A DNA stretch of 15,331 bases from an uncultured Alistipes sp. GTDB lineage: Bacteria > Bacteroidota > Bacteroidia > Bacteroidales > Rikenellaceae. Below, piece after piece: positions 7,760 through 14,964 of this stretch. The stretch spans positions 1-15,331 of the forward strand of contig URBJ01000052.1 in assembly GCA_900546005.1 (NCBI GenBank), written 5' to 3'. Each line of letters begins with the position of its first letter. Position 1 is the stretch's first letter. The position numbers and the translations under genes are program-made. The notes under the pieces are model-generated. The model had not been told where the DNA came from and made no database searches. It was given only the letters and a program-made list of their open reading frames with translations.

Positions 7760-7824
7760 CAAAAACAAATAACTTGGAAGACCAAACAGAGCTTTCAACG
7801 AAACACAAAAAAAATTCTACCGCT

Positions 7825-8337
7825 ATGAAAAAGACCGTAAACGTGAATATCGGCGGAATCGCATTTATTTTAGACGAGGATGCCTATCTCTCGCTGAAGA
7901 GATACCTTGCCGAGATCGAGATCCGGCTGGACGGCACCGAAGACAAAGAGACCATGCAAGACATAGAGACCCGTATAGCCGATATTTTCAACGAGACCCT
8001 CACCTCACGCAACCAAGTTGTCGACCTTCCATTGGTACAACGGGCCATGGCCATTATCGGAAATGCACAGGAGTTCGGCGAGCCGCGCCGCAGCCTGACG
8101 CCCGACGAACCGACTTCCGCTCCGAACTACCGCAGGCTCTACCGCAGCCGCAACGACCAGATCGTCGGAGGCGTCTGTGGAGGCATCGCCGAATACTTCG
8201 AGATCGATCCTACGCTGATCCGTATCTTGATGGCCCTGTTCATCATCTTCGGGATCGGACTGATCGTCTATATCGTCCTGTGGATCATCATCCCGAAGGC
8301 TCCAGAAACCCGTTATCCCAATACATCGAACTTTTAA
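7825..8337 (+). CDS. PspC domain membrane protein (short paralogue)
   Basis: A 170-residue protein. ATG 7825 is chosen because the protein then begins MKKTVNVNIGGIAF, which aligns with the start of the second PspC protein (MNTIQVNIGGIGF). A TTG at 7774 would add 17 unconserved residues. Residues 1-90 form a cytoplasmic domain conserved between the two copies (NIGGI, then DIETRI). Residues about 103-160 are the PspC domain: RRLYRSRNDQIVGGVCGGIAEYF, then a membrane helix (about 131-157) ending in WIIIPKAP. PspC proteins sense or transmit envelope stress, and Bacteroidetes versions often sit with PadR regulators. The PadR gene starts 19 bp downstream. The stimulus is unknown. Confidence 0.85.
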   Translation: MKKTVNVNIGGIAFILDEDAYLSLKRYLAEIEIRLDGTEDKETMQDIETRIADIFNETLTSRNQVVDLPLVQRAMAIIGNAQEFGEPRRSLTPDEPTSAPNYRRLYRSRNDQIVGGVCGGIAEYFEIDPTLIRILMALFIIFGIGLIVYIVLWIIIPKAPETRYPNTSNF

Positions 8338-8356
8338 GCGCAAGGAGACTCTCGTC

Positions 8357-8695
8357 ATGACAGAACTGAATATCGACAACATCAAAGCCCAGATGCGGAA
8401 AGGAATCTTAGAGTACTGCATCCTTTCGATCATCTCGCGTCAGGACGCCTACGCCTCATCGATCATCGCCGAGCTGAAGAAAGCCGAAATGATCGTGGTC
8501 GAAGGGACGCTCTATCCGCTGCTTACCCGCCAGAAGAATCAAGGTTTGCTCACGTACCGCTGGGAGGAGTCGCCACAGGGTCCTCCGCGAAAATACTATT
8601 CGATCACCCCAAAGGGCAGGGAGTGTCTGGCACAACTCGATCAGGCATGGAGCGAACTCGTTGCGCAGATTGCGGTCATCCGTAACGAACAATAG
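8357..8695 (+). CDS. PadR family transcriptional regulator
   Basis: A 112-residue protein matching the short PadR winged-helix type in length and layout: MRKGILEYCILSIIS, SIIAELKKA, VEGTLYPLLTRQKNQGLL as recognition region, then RKYYSITPKG as the wing. PadR proteins are usually repressors that bind an operator near their own operon and respond to a small molecule or membrane signal. An AAGGAG at 8342-8347 sits nine bases before ATG 8357, a more Shine-Dalgarno-like site than its neighbours have. It lies between the two PspC genes and probably controls this operon. No operator palindrome was identified. Confidence 0.9.
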   Translation: MTELNIDNIKAQMRKGILEYCILSIISRQDAYASSIIAELKKAEMIVVEGTLYPLLTRQKNQGLLTYRWEESPQGPPRKYYSITPKGRECLAQLDQAWSELVAQIAVIRNEQ

Positions 8696-8707
8696 CACGA
8701 TAGAGCC

Positions 8708-9958
8708 ATGAATACCATTCAAGTCAACATCGGAGGTATCGGATTCTCATTGGAAGAGGAGGGGTATCGTCTGCTCAAGGAGTATCTGGTCCAGTTAGAG
8801 GTCCGGCTTCGCGAAAATCCGGACAGAAAGGAGATTGTCTCCGACATCGAGGCACGCATCTGCGAACTGATTCTCGACGAACAGAGCCCCGAAAATATCG
8901 TCTCGACCTCGCGAATCAAGGAGATTATCGAGCAACTCGGACTTCCGGACGGGGCGACCTCCTCTTCGGACAACGAGCCTGTGCCCCTGCAAACCGAATA
9001 TCCGAAGGAGTCGATCACCAGACGTCTTTATCGCAATCCGGACGGAGCCAAGATCGGAGGCGTATGCAGTGGTCTGGCCACCTATTTTCAGATTGAGCCG
9101 ACGATCATCCGCTTGCTGTTCTGCTCTCCGTTGCTGCTGCTGATCTGCGTCAGCGTCATACCGGTCGCCAATATGCTTTGTCCCCTCTTCGGGGTGATGA
9201 TTCCGGTCAGCCTGCTGCTCTACCTGATCCTGTGGTTCGCCATCCCGAAAGCCCGCACCCCCCGGCAGAGATTAGAGATGACGGGGAGCCCCATCACGGC
9301 AGCCTCCATCAGCCAAACCCTGAGCAACGAGATGTACGACAAGCACCCCTCCCCGGAAAACAGCCGTAGCGCCTCCATACTGGGTGAACTGCTCTTTACG
9401 ATCGGACGCATCGTACTCTTCTGCCTCAAGGCCTTCATGCTGATCGTTGCAATCGTGTTGAGTCTGGTCGTTCTGTTCGCCGGAATTGCATTCATCGCCT
9501 TGATAGTCGGACTGTTCGCCTTCGACGTCTCGTGGGAACACCCCCTTGTTCTGGCACTCCTGTCGCCTCTGGTCGTACTGCTCCCCACCGCCACGATCGT
9601 TTATCTGATCCTGAGGTGGTTATTTAAGGTACCCAAACGGGACAAGACCTTCTCCATCCTGACCGGAATCTGGATCCTGATTCTGATCTTCTTCGGAATA
9701 TTCCTCTTGAAAGAGTATCCGCATGTCGAAGATTGGTTCGACGACGGAGAGATCGAATGGTACTTCGAACAGATCCGACATCAGACATCCCCGGCAATCG
9801 TCCTGCCCACCGACACGACAAACGATACACCGGCTCTTCAGCCGGCCATCGACGTAGATTCAGCCAGTGCTGTACCTTTCGCGGTAACGACCGAGGCGGA
9901 TTCAATGAGCCGCGACACCCTCACTCCGAAAACAACAGAACCTTTAACCAACCCTTGA
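8708..9958 (+). CDS. PspC domain protein with extra membrane region (long paralogue)
   Basis: A 416-residue protein, 12 bp after the PadR gene. Residues 1-80 are the same N-terminal domain as in the short PspC protein (QVNIGGIGFSLEEEGY, then SDIEARICELI). Residues about 104-181 form the PspC domain (RRLYRNPDGAKIGGVCSGLATYF), enlarged by a second hydrophobic stretch, with helices at about 134-153 and 160-179. Residues 225-337 add about four more membrane segments (230-270 as two, 278-305, 316-335). The tail, about 336-416, is acidic then Thr/Pro-rich and hydrophilic. The architecture suggests an envelope-stress membrane sensor or scaffold duplicated from the short copy and extended. The function of the tail is unknown. 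Confidence 0.85.
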   Translation: MNTIQVNIGGIGFSLEEEGYRLLKEYLVQLEVRLRENPDRKEIVSDIEARICELILDEQSPENIVSTSRIKEIIEQLGLPDGATSSSDNEPVPLQTEYPKESITRRLYRNPDGAKIGGVCSGLATYFQIEPTIIRLLFCSPLLLLICVSVIPVANMLCPLFGVMIPVSLLLYLILWFAIPKARTPRQRLEMTGSPITAASISQTLSNEMYDKHPSPENSRSASILGELLFTIGRIVLFCLKAFMLIVAIVLSLVVLFAGIAFIALIVGLFAFDVSWEHPLVLALLSPLVVLLPTATIVYLILRWLFKVPKRDKTFSILTGIWILILIFFGIFLLKEYPHVEDWFDDGEIEWYFEQIRHQTSPAIVLPTDTTNDTPALQPAIDVDSASAVPFAVTTEADSMSRDTLTPKTTEPLTNP

Positions 9959-9965
9959 CCACACT

Positions 9966-10331
9966 ATGGAAATCATCCCGGACAACACCACGCGCAACAG
10001 GAAACAAATCTCCTACAACCGCACCCGTAATACCTATATCGGTTTTACACTGATCATAGCCAGTGTCGTCTGGCTGCTACACAACTTCGGAATACTCCCT
10101 CCCCCCGTATTCCACGCAATCTTTTCGTGGTCGATGCTGATAATCCTGATCGGAGGCTACCTGCTCGCGATACGACAATACGTTACAGGCGGCATCGTTA
10201 CCCTCGTAGGTCTCCTGCTCTTCCTGATCCGGACGTTCCATCTCCACTTCCCCATGGACAAGATTTTCGTTCCTCTGCTACTCTTCTGCACCGGAATCGC
10301 CTTTCTTGTTTCCATCCGGAACAAAGAGTAA
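9966..10331 (+). CDS. Small four-helix LiaI/LiaF-like membrane protein (DUF5668 type)
   Basis: A 121-residue protein only 7 bp after the long PspC gene, so co-transcribed. After a basic start (about 1-22) it has four hydrophobic segments at about 25-43, 49-67, 71-87 and 97-116, the pattern of the LiaI-LiaF-like transmembrane region (GFTLIIASVVWLLHNFGIL, then WSMLIILIGGYLLA). Such proteins accompany PspC domain proteins in cell-envelope stress operons in Bacteroidetes and Firmicutes. It has no visible catalytic residues. It is probably the last gene of the operon. Confidence 0.75.
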   Translation: MEIIPDNTTRNRKQISYNRTRNTYIGFTLIIASVVWLLHNFGILPPPVFHAIFSWSMLIILIGGYLLAIRQYVTGGIVTLVGLLLFLIRTFHLHFPMDKIFVPLLLFCTGIAFLVSIRNKE

Positions 10332-10334
10332 ACC

Positions 10335-10367
10335 TTTCATGAGATAAAAAAACCGGTCCTCATGAAA
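10335..10367 (+). terminator. Hairpin after the PspC/PadR operon (weak terminator candidate)
   Basis: TTTCATGAG at 10335-10343 is the inverse complement of 10359-10367, with a 15-nt A-rich loop. It lies just after the stop of the LiaI-like gene and before the pfkA promoter. There is no T-tract after it, so termination is uncertain and it could be a regulatory fold. Confidence 0.3.
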
Positions 10368-10386
10368 TCCGCTTCACAATAATTAC

Positions 10387-10394
10387 TACTTTTG
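10387..10394 (+). promoter_or_regulatory. -7 box of pfkA
   Basis: TACTTTTG at 10387-10394 matches the Bacteroidetes TAnnTTTG box, 38 bp before the pfkA start. No clear -33 TTTG is present. A separate promoter is expected because the gene has a different function from the upstream operon. Confidence 0.45.
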
Positions 10395-10416
10395 TGGCGA
10401 AGAAAAACGATAAAAT

Positions 10417-10426
10417 CAGAGGAGGT
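10417..10426 (+). promoter_or_regulatory. Strong Shine-Dalgarno site of pfkA
   Basis: AGAGGAGGT ends six bases before ATG 10433, a near-perfect anti-16S match. Bacteroidetes genes rarely use such sites and most other starts in this part of the window have none, so it stands out. It fixes the start codon. Confidence 0.65.
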
Positions 10427-10432
10427 TGATTT

Positions 10433-11413
10433 ATGGAAGGAAAACAATGTATAGGAATTCTGACCTCTGGAGGCGATGCTCCGGGAATGAATGCAGCGAT
10501 CCGTGCCGTAACCCGTACCGCGATCTATAACGGCTTCGAGGTAAAAGGGATCATGAGAGGCTATAAAGGATTGATTTCGGACGAAATCATACCGTTTCAG
10601 ACCGAAAACGTCAGCAACATCATCCAGCACGGAGGAACCATCCTGAAGACTGCACGGAGCGAAGAGTTCCGCACGGCTGAGGGACGTAAAACCGCATACG
10701 AAAACATCAAGAAGCACGGCATTACGGCATTAGTCGTAATCGGAGGCGACGGTTCGCTTACGGGAGCCCGCATCTTCGCTACCGAATACAACTTCCCGAT
10801 CGTCGGTGTCCCCGGCACGATCGACAACGACCTGTTCGGCACCGATACGACCATCGGTTACGACACCGCACTGAACACGATTGTCGAGGCTGTCGACAAA
10901 ATCAGGGATACGGCAACATCCCACGAACGGATCTTCTTCATCGAAGTGATGGGGCGTGAAGCGGGTTTTCTGGCCTTGAATGGTGCTATCGCTTCGGGAG
11001 CCGAAGCCGCCATCATTCCCGAAATTGCCACTGAGGTCGACCAGCTGGGCGAATTTATCCAACACGGCTTCCGTAAATCGAAAAACAGCAGCATCGTCTT
11101 GGTTGCCGAAAGCGAGCTGACCGGAGGTGCGATGGGGTTGGCCGAACGGGTCAAGAACGAATTTCCACAATACGACGTTCGGGTCACGATCTTGGGACAC
11201 ATCCAACGGGGCGGATCGCCAAGTGCCACAGACCGGATCCTCGCCAGTCGTATGGGAGAGGCTGCCATACATGCGCTGATCGAGGATCAGCGGAACGTCA
11301 TGATCGGCATACAGAACGACGAATTGGTTTACATTCCGTTCAGCAAAGCGATCAAGAATCAGAAACCGATCAAACGCGAATTGCTGAACACGCTGAAAAC
11401 GCTGTCGATCTAA
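10433..11413 (+). CDS. pfkA: ATP-dependent 6-phosphofructokinase
   Basis: A 326-residue protein of the standard bacterial PfkA length. It phosphorylates fructose 6-phosphate to fructose 1,6-bisphosphate in cytoplasmic glycolysis. All key motifs are present: [16 protein letters not shown] (9-24, ATP loop), GGDGS (104-108), PGTIDND (127-133, catalytic Asp131), MGREAG (173-178) and GHIQRGG (255-261). The Gly in GGDGS rather than GGDDS points to ATP rather than pyrophosphate as donor. The gene has its own -7 box, a strong ribosome site and an intrinsic terminator at 11444-11478, so it appears monocistronic. Confidence 0.97.
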   Translation: MEGKQCIGILTSGGDAPGMNAAIRAVTRTAIYNGFEVKGIMRGYKGLISDEIIPFQTENVSNIIQHGGTILKTARSEEFRTAEGRKTAYENIKKHGITALVVIGGDGSLTGARIFATEYNFPIVGVPGTIDNDLFGTDTTIGYDTALNTIVEAVDKIRDTATSHERIFFIEVMGREAGFLALNGAIASGAEAAIIPEIATEVDQLGEFIQHGFRKSKNSSIVLVAESELTGGAMGLAERVKNEFPQYDVRVTILGHIQRGGSPSATDRILASRMGEAAIHALIEDQRNVMIGIQNDELVYIPFSKAIKNQKPIKRELLNTLKTLSI

Positions 11414-11443
11414 CATCATACGATGTCATATTTTCACACAAAA

Positions 11444-11478
11444 CCGGATGGTTCTCAATGGGACCGTCCGGTTTTTTT
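11444..11478 (+). terminator. Intrinsic terminator of pfkA
   Basis: A stem of CCGGATGGTTC (11444-11454) with 11461-11471 (GGACCGTCCGG, including G-U pairs), preceded by AAAA and followed by seven T at 11472-11478. It starts 31 bp after the pfkA stop. Its presence argues against the in-frame ATG at 11448, inside the stem, as start of the next gene. Confidence 0.88.
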
Positions 11479-11531
11479 ATTACTTTTACGCATCATTTAT
11501 GACACATACCGGCATCATTAACTATTTCGCC

Positions 11532-12446
11532 ATGGGACATCACGATCATCACCACATCCATTCGATCGACCACTTGAACCGGGCTTTTCTGATCGGAATA
11601 CTGCTGAATCTGATATTCGTTATCGTAGAACTTACGGCAGGTCTATTTTTGGACTCGATCGCACTGATCTCCGACGCGGGACATAACCTAAGCGATGTGA
11701 TCAGTCTGGTTGTATCGCTGTTCGCATTCCGTCTGGCACGATTAAAACCGACTCCTCATTACACATACGGATACAAGAAGAGCACGGTTCTGGCCTCACT
11801 GTTCAATGCCTGCATCCTGCTGGTTGCAGTCGGAGCAATACTGATGGAGAGTTTCGACAAGCTGCGGAATCCTCAACCCATCGAAGGGAACAGCATCGCA
11901 TGGGTGGCAGGAGTAGGCATCCTCGTCAACGCTTTCACGGCTTGGCTCTTCCTCAAGGACAGGAAGCACGACCTGAATGTCAAAGGAGCCTTCCTGCACA
12001 TGGCGGCCGACACGTTAGTTTCGGTCGGAGTGGTCATCTCCGGAATCATCATCTCCTATACGGGATGGTACATTATCGACCCGGTGATCGGTATCGTCAT
12101 TTCGGTCGTCATCCTGATTTCGAGCATCCGGCTGTTGCATGACAGCCTTCGGCTTTCGTTGGACGGAGTCCCTGAAGGCATCGACATCGAGCAGCTCCGG
12201 CAACGGCTATTGGCATCCGATCCTCGTATTCAGGGCATCCATCACCTGCACGTCTGGGCCATCAGCACCACCGAAAACTCCCTGACCGCACATATCGTTA
12301 CGGAGGATATACAACACGCAGCCGAGATCAAACATGCCCTGCACGAGCGACTGAAACAGGAGGGCATCCTTCATGCAACGTTAGAATTCGAACGCCCGGA
12401 GGAGACCTGTGACGCTCCGGAATGCGACTGCGGAAGAGAGCATTAG
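11532..12446 (+). CDS. Cation diffusion facilitator, zinc-type metal/proton antiporter
   Basis: A 304-residue protein from ATG 11532, chosen because it gives the usual His-rich CDF start (MGHHDHHHIH). ATG 11448 lies in the pfkA terminator and ATG 11499 adds 11 unconserved residues. Six membrane helices lie at about 17-35, 40-66, 84-104, 120-141, 155-176 and 180-202. The metal site is complete: HNLSD (His51, Asp55) in helix 2 and HMAAD (His156, Asp160) in helix 5, the HxxxD pair typical of zinc exporters such as ZitB. The cytoplasmic C-terminal domain (HHLHVWAIS, residues 237-245) is followed by a Cys-rich tail, CDAPECDC (293-300). The likely role is efflux of Zn2+ (or Co2+/Cd2+) from the cytoplasm. 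A degenerate -7 box (TACTTTTA, 11481-11488) may drive it. Confidence 0.93.
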   Translation: MGHHDHHHIHSIDHLNRAFLIGILLNLIFVIVELTAGLFLDSIALISDAGHNLSDVISLVVSLFAFRLARLKPTPHYTYGYKKSTVLASLFNACILLVAVGAILMESFDKLRNPQPIEGNSIAWVAGVGILVNAFTAWLFLKDRKHDLNVKGAFLHMAADTLVSVGVVISGIIISYTGWYIIDPVIGIVISVVILISSIRLLHDSLRLSLDGVPEGIDIEQLRQRLLASDPRIQGIHHLHVWAISTTENSLTAHIVTEDIQHAAEIKHALHERLKQEGILHATLEFERPEETCDAPECDCGREH

Positions 12447-12513
12447 CCCACATTTTCCGTTCGGAAACCCGCATGCAGCGTGCTCATTTTCGATTTTTGC
12501 AACCAAAAAAATT

Positions 12514-12543
12514 TTTGCTTTATCGTTTTTTTGATTATCTTTG
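12514..12543 (+). promoter_or_regulatory. Bacteroidetes-type promoter of the tRNA gene
   Basis: TTTG at 12514-12517 and TATCTTTG at 12536-12543 are separated by 18 bp, a full match to the TTTG/TAnnTTTG promoter. The tRNA 5' end follows 11 bp later. This ties the 5' half of the tRNA to the Bacteroidales side. Confidence 0.75.
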
Positions 12544-12553
12544 CACTGCAAAT

Positions 12554-12629
12554 CGCGGGGTGGAGCAGTTGGCAGCTCGTTGGGCTCATAACCCAAAGGT
12601 CGGTAGTTCGAGTCTACTGCGACCCACCA
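12554..12629 (+). tRNA. tRNA-Met (CAT), initiator-like 5' part with mismatched 3' acceptor strand
   Basis: A 76-nt cloverleaf: D stem GAGC/GCTC (12563-12566, 12575-12578), anticodon stem TTGGG/CCCAA with loop CTCATAA (anticodon 12587-12589), T stem GGTAG/CTACT with loop TTCGAGT (12607-12613), A73 and an encoded CCA (12627-12629). The three G-C pairs at the base of the anticodon loop and C at position 1 mark an initiator tRNA. However, the acceptor strands, CGCGGGG (12554-12560) and GCGACCC (12619-12625), form only two of seven pairs. The 5' strand would need CCCCGCA; the 3' strand would need GGGTCGC. As written it cannot be a working tRNA. The best explanation is a join of two different tRNA-Met genes. 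Confidence 0.8.
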
Positions 12630-12631
12630 AG

Positions 12632-12660
12632 AAAAAACCGCCTGTTTCGGGCGGTTTTTT
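12632..12660 (+). terminator. Intrinsic terminator after the tRNA
   Basis: AAAAAACCGCC pairs with GGCGGTTTTTT around a short loop and ends in T6 at 12655-12660. It lies three bases after the CCA end, a usual position for a tRNA terminator. It belongs with the right-hand genome if the join is inside the tRNA. Confidence 0.85.
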
Positions 12661-12846
12661 CTATACAAAAAAAGGCTATACTAAACAGATGCCAAATAGG
12701 CGGTCTTTTCCACCCGCTGCCCGGCAGACCGCTGCAAACGCGGCCTGCCTTTTTTCGCGGACAAAAGGCGCCTTAAAAAAAATTTTTGATTCCCTGCAAT
12801 AAAACAGCGCCGCCGGGTATTTACTTAGTGAAAGGAGCGAGGTAAG

Positions 12847-13410
12847 ATGCTGATCTGCCTGATTGAGGAACCCGCAAAGCAGCCGCAGCAGGAGTTGGAG
12901 GACTGCCTTGCCGCACTGGCGGCAGGAGAGACGGACGCCATGGAGCCGCTCTACCGCATCGCCAACCCCGCGGTCTACGCCTTCGCCCTTTCCATCCTGA
13001 AAAGCGCCCAGGACGCGGAGGACGTCGCGCAGGACTGCTTTGTGCGCATCTTTCAGGCTGCGCCGGACTACCGGCCGATGGGCAAGCCCATGGCCTGGAT
13101 TCTGACCATCGCGCGCAACCTCTGTCTGCAAAAACTGCGGCAGGCAAAGCGCAGCGCCGCCGTTCCCTTTGAGGATTGGGAGACTTTTCTGGGCGCCGCG
13201 CCGGGAGACGAAGCCGATCGGCTCATCCTGGATCAGTTCATCCGCGAGTTGGATGAAACCGAACGGCAGCTGGTGGTGCTGCACGCGGTGGCCGGACTCA
13301 AGCACCGGGAAATTGCCGCGCTGCTGAACCTTCCGCTGGCCACAGCGCTCTCCCGCTACCACCGCGCCCTCAAAAAGCTCCGTGCAAAATGGGAGGTCGA
13401 AGCATCATGA
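12847..13410 (+). CDS. ECF-family RNA polymerase sigma factor
   Basis: A 187-residue protein. Region 2 spans about 34-100, with the DAEDVAQDCFVRIF core-binding helix (56-69) and MAWILTIARNLCLQKLR (82-98) for -10 recognition. Region 4 spans about 132-180: LDETERQLVVLHAVAGLKHREIAALL, then LATALSRYHRALKKLR as the -35 recognition helix. It has no region 1 or 3, as usual for ECF sigma factors. AAAGGAG at 12831-12837 stands nine bases before ATG 12847. Its stop overlaps the start of the next gene (ATGA at 13407-13410), the classic coupling to its own anti-sigma factor. The target promoter is unknown. The 217 bp upstream hold a 7-bp inverted repeat (12700-12706 with 12726-12732) but no promoter I could fix. 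Confidence 0.92.
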   Translation: MLICLIEEPAKQPQQELEDCLAALAAGETDAMEPLYRIANPAVYAFALSILKSAQDAEDVAQDCFVRIFQAAPDYRPMGKPMAWILTIARNLCLQKLRQAKRSAAVPFEDWETFLGAAPGDEADRLILDQFIRELDETERQLVVLHAVAGLKHREIAALLNLPLATALSRYHRALKKLRAKWEVEAS

Positions 13411-14900
13411 CAGAAAAACGCATCCGCAAGGCCTTTGAACACGTCGCTCCCGACCATCTGAACGATGTGATGGAGCAATGCAACGCGCAGAAACAACAGC
13501 AGAAAGGAAAAATACTTTCGATGACAAACAAAACCCCCGTCCCAAAGCGCAGCCGTCTTCCCCGCATACTGGCCGCCGCGGCAGCCCTTGTGCTGCTGCT
13601 CACCGGCACCGCCGTTTACGGCCTGAACACCCGTGTCTGCGCCACGGTGGCGCTGGACGTCAACCCCAGTATTGAACTGAACGTCAACCGCAGGGAACGC
13701 GTCGTCTCCGTCTCCCCCATCAACAACGACGGCAAACAGATATTGGGCGATATGGATCTTACCGGCAGCGATTTGCAGGTTGCGGTCAATGCACTGGTGG
13801 GCTCCATGCTCCGCCAGGGCTATCTTTCCGAGCTTTCCAACTCCATCCTCATCAGCGTGGACAGCAGTGATCCCAGCGAAAGCGCCGCTCTTCAGGAAAG
13901 GCTGACGCAGGAAGTCGCCGCTTTGCTGGATACAAACAGCTTTTCCGGCGCGGTACTGAGTCAGACCGTAACAACCGACGCAGAGCTATCCTCTCTGGCC
14001 GAACAATACGGCCTGACGCCGGGCAAGGCGCAGCTGATCCGCCGCATCACGGAAAGCCATCCGCAGCACACCTTTGAGGATCTGGCCGGTCTTTCGGTCA
14101 ACGAGCTGAATCTGCTGCTCTCCTCCGCCCCGAATGCCGCCGAATCCAGCGCTTCTTCTGCCGTCTCCTCCACGGGTCGCGCCAGCGACCGTGCTTATAT
14201 CGGCAGCGAGCAGGCTCTGTCCATCGCCTTGACTGCCGCAGGGCTTACCGAAAGCGAGATTGCGCATCCGGAAATCGAAATGGATTACGAACACGGCCGC
14301 ATGATCTATGATGTCGAGTTCAAAGCCGGCGGTCGAGAATACGACTGCGAGATCGACGCGCTGACCGGCGAGATTCTCAAGGCTGAAACCGAACCGGCTC
14401 ACGAAGATCACGCCGCCGCGTCCGCATCCGCCGCGCTTCTCAGCGCAGAGAAAGCGCGTGATATTGCGTTGAAGCACGCAGGCGTTGCTTCTTCGGACGT
14501 CCGCAGCTGGGACTGCGATCTGGATGACGAGCATGGCCGCAAAGTCTACGAGGTGGAGTTCCAAGCCGGAAACACAGAATATGATTACGAAATCGACGCT
14601 GTGTCCGGTGAAATTCTCCAATCCAACGCCGAGTCGCACGATGCACAGCCCAAAGAAACCCATCCCAATACGGATACGGTTTCTTCCGGGCGGCTCAGCG
14701 AGAGCGAAGTGCGCAGCATCGTTTTGAAACACGCAAACGTCTCCTCTTCCGAAGTGACGAATTGGGACTGTGAATTGGATACCGACGACGGCGTCACAAT
14801 CTTTGAGATCGAATTCAAGGCCGGCGGTTACGAATATGACTACGAAGTCAGCGCGCTGACCGGTTCCATTCTCCAATACGACCGAGAACTGGACGACTGA
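13407..14900 (+). CDS. RsgI-like transmembrane anti-sigma factor with three PepSY-like repeats
   Basis: A 497-residue protein. ATG 13407 overlaps the sigma stop and has GGGAGG 10 bases upstream; ATG 13389 is less likely. Residues 1-50 are cytoplasmic and should bind the sigma factor. A single membrane helix spans 52-73. Outside, ATVALDVNPSIELNVN (79-94) matches the conserved core of RsgI-type middle domains, in which cleavage at the Asn-Pro bond (here 86-87) has been reported for Bacillus/Clostridium proteins. A helical part (150-240) is followed by a Ser/Ala-rich linker. Three tandem PepSY-like repeats of about 60 residues follow (267-326, 347-406, 431-491), each with an F-x-A-G core, then EYD-EI/V and LTG/VSG. 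Inferred role: sense an extracellular signal and release the sigma factor. The PepSY ligand is unknown. Confidence 0.88.
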   Translation: MTEKRIRKAFEHVAPDHLNDVMEQCNAQKQQQKGKILSMTNKTPVPKRSRLPRILAAAAALVLLLTGTAVYGLNTRVCATVALDVNPSIELNVNRRERVVSVSPINNDGKQILGDMDLTGSDLQVAVNALVGSMLRQGYLSELSNSILISVDSSDPSESAALQERLTQEVAALLDTNSFSGAVLSQTVTTDAELSSLAEQYGLTPGKAQLIRRITESHPQHTFEDLAGLSVNELNLLLSSAPNAAESSASSAVSSTGRASDRAYIGSEQALSIALTAAGLTESEIAHPEIEMDYEHGRMIYDVEFKAGGREYDCEIDALTGEILKAETEPAHEDHAAASASAALLSAEKARDIALKHAGVASSDVRSWDCDLDDEHGRKVYEVEFQAGNTEYDYEIDAVSGEILQSNAESHDAQPKETHPNTDTVSSGRLSESEVRSIVLKHANVSSSEVTNWDCELDTDDGVTIFEIEFKAGGYEYDYEVSALTGSILQYDRELDD

Positions 14901-14912
14901 TCCTGCTGGAAA

Positions 14913-14948
14913 AGCCTCATCCTATTTATCAAAGGATGAGGCTTTTTT
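14913..14948 (+). terminator. Intrinsic terminator of the sigma/anti-sigma operon
   Basis: AGCCTCATCCT (14913-14923) pairs perfectly with 14933-14943, with a 9-nt loop and T6 following. It begins 12 bp after the anti-sigma stop. Confidence 0.93.
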
Positions 14949-14964
14949 CTGCTCACGGCATTGA

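Noticed and set aside
7300..7773. Possible riboswitch or small RNA in the 474-bp divergent gap
   Set aside because: Apart from the promoter elements listed, no stem-loop pattern or conserved motif could be recognised by eye.
7774..7824. TTG start for the first PspC protein
   Set aside because: The extra 17 residues are not shared with the paralogue; ATG 7825 matches its start.
11448..11531. ATG 11448 as start of the cation diffusion facilitator
   Set aside because: It lies inside the pfkA terminator stem and adds 28 residues unlike CDF proteins.
12422..12802. A 126-codon plus-strand frame across the tRNA
   Set aside because: It passes through the tRNA and its terminator and overlaps the end of the CDF gene; no domain.
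13986..14876. A 296-codon minus-strand frame
   Set aside because: Antisense shadow of the anti-sigma factor's repeats.
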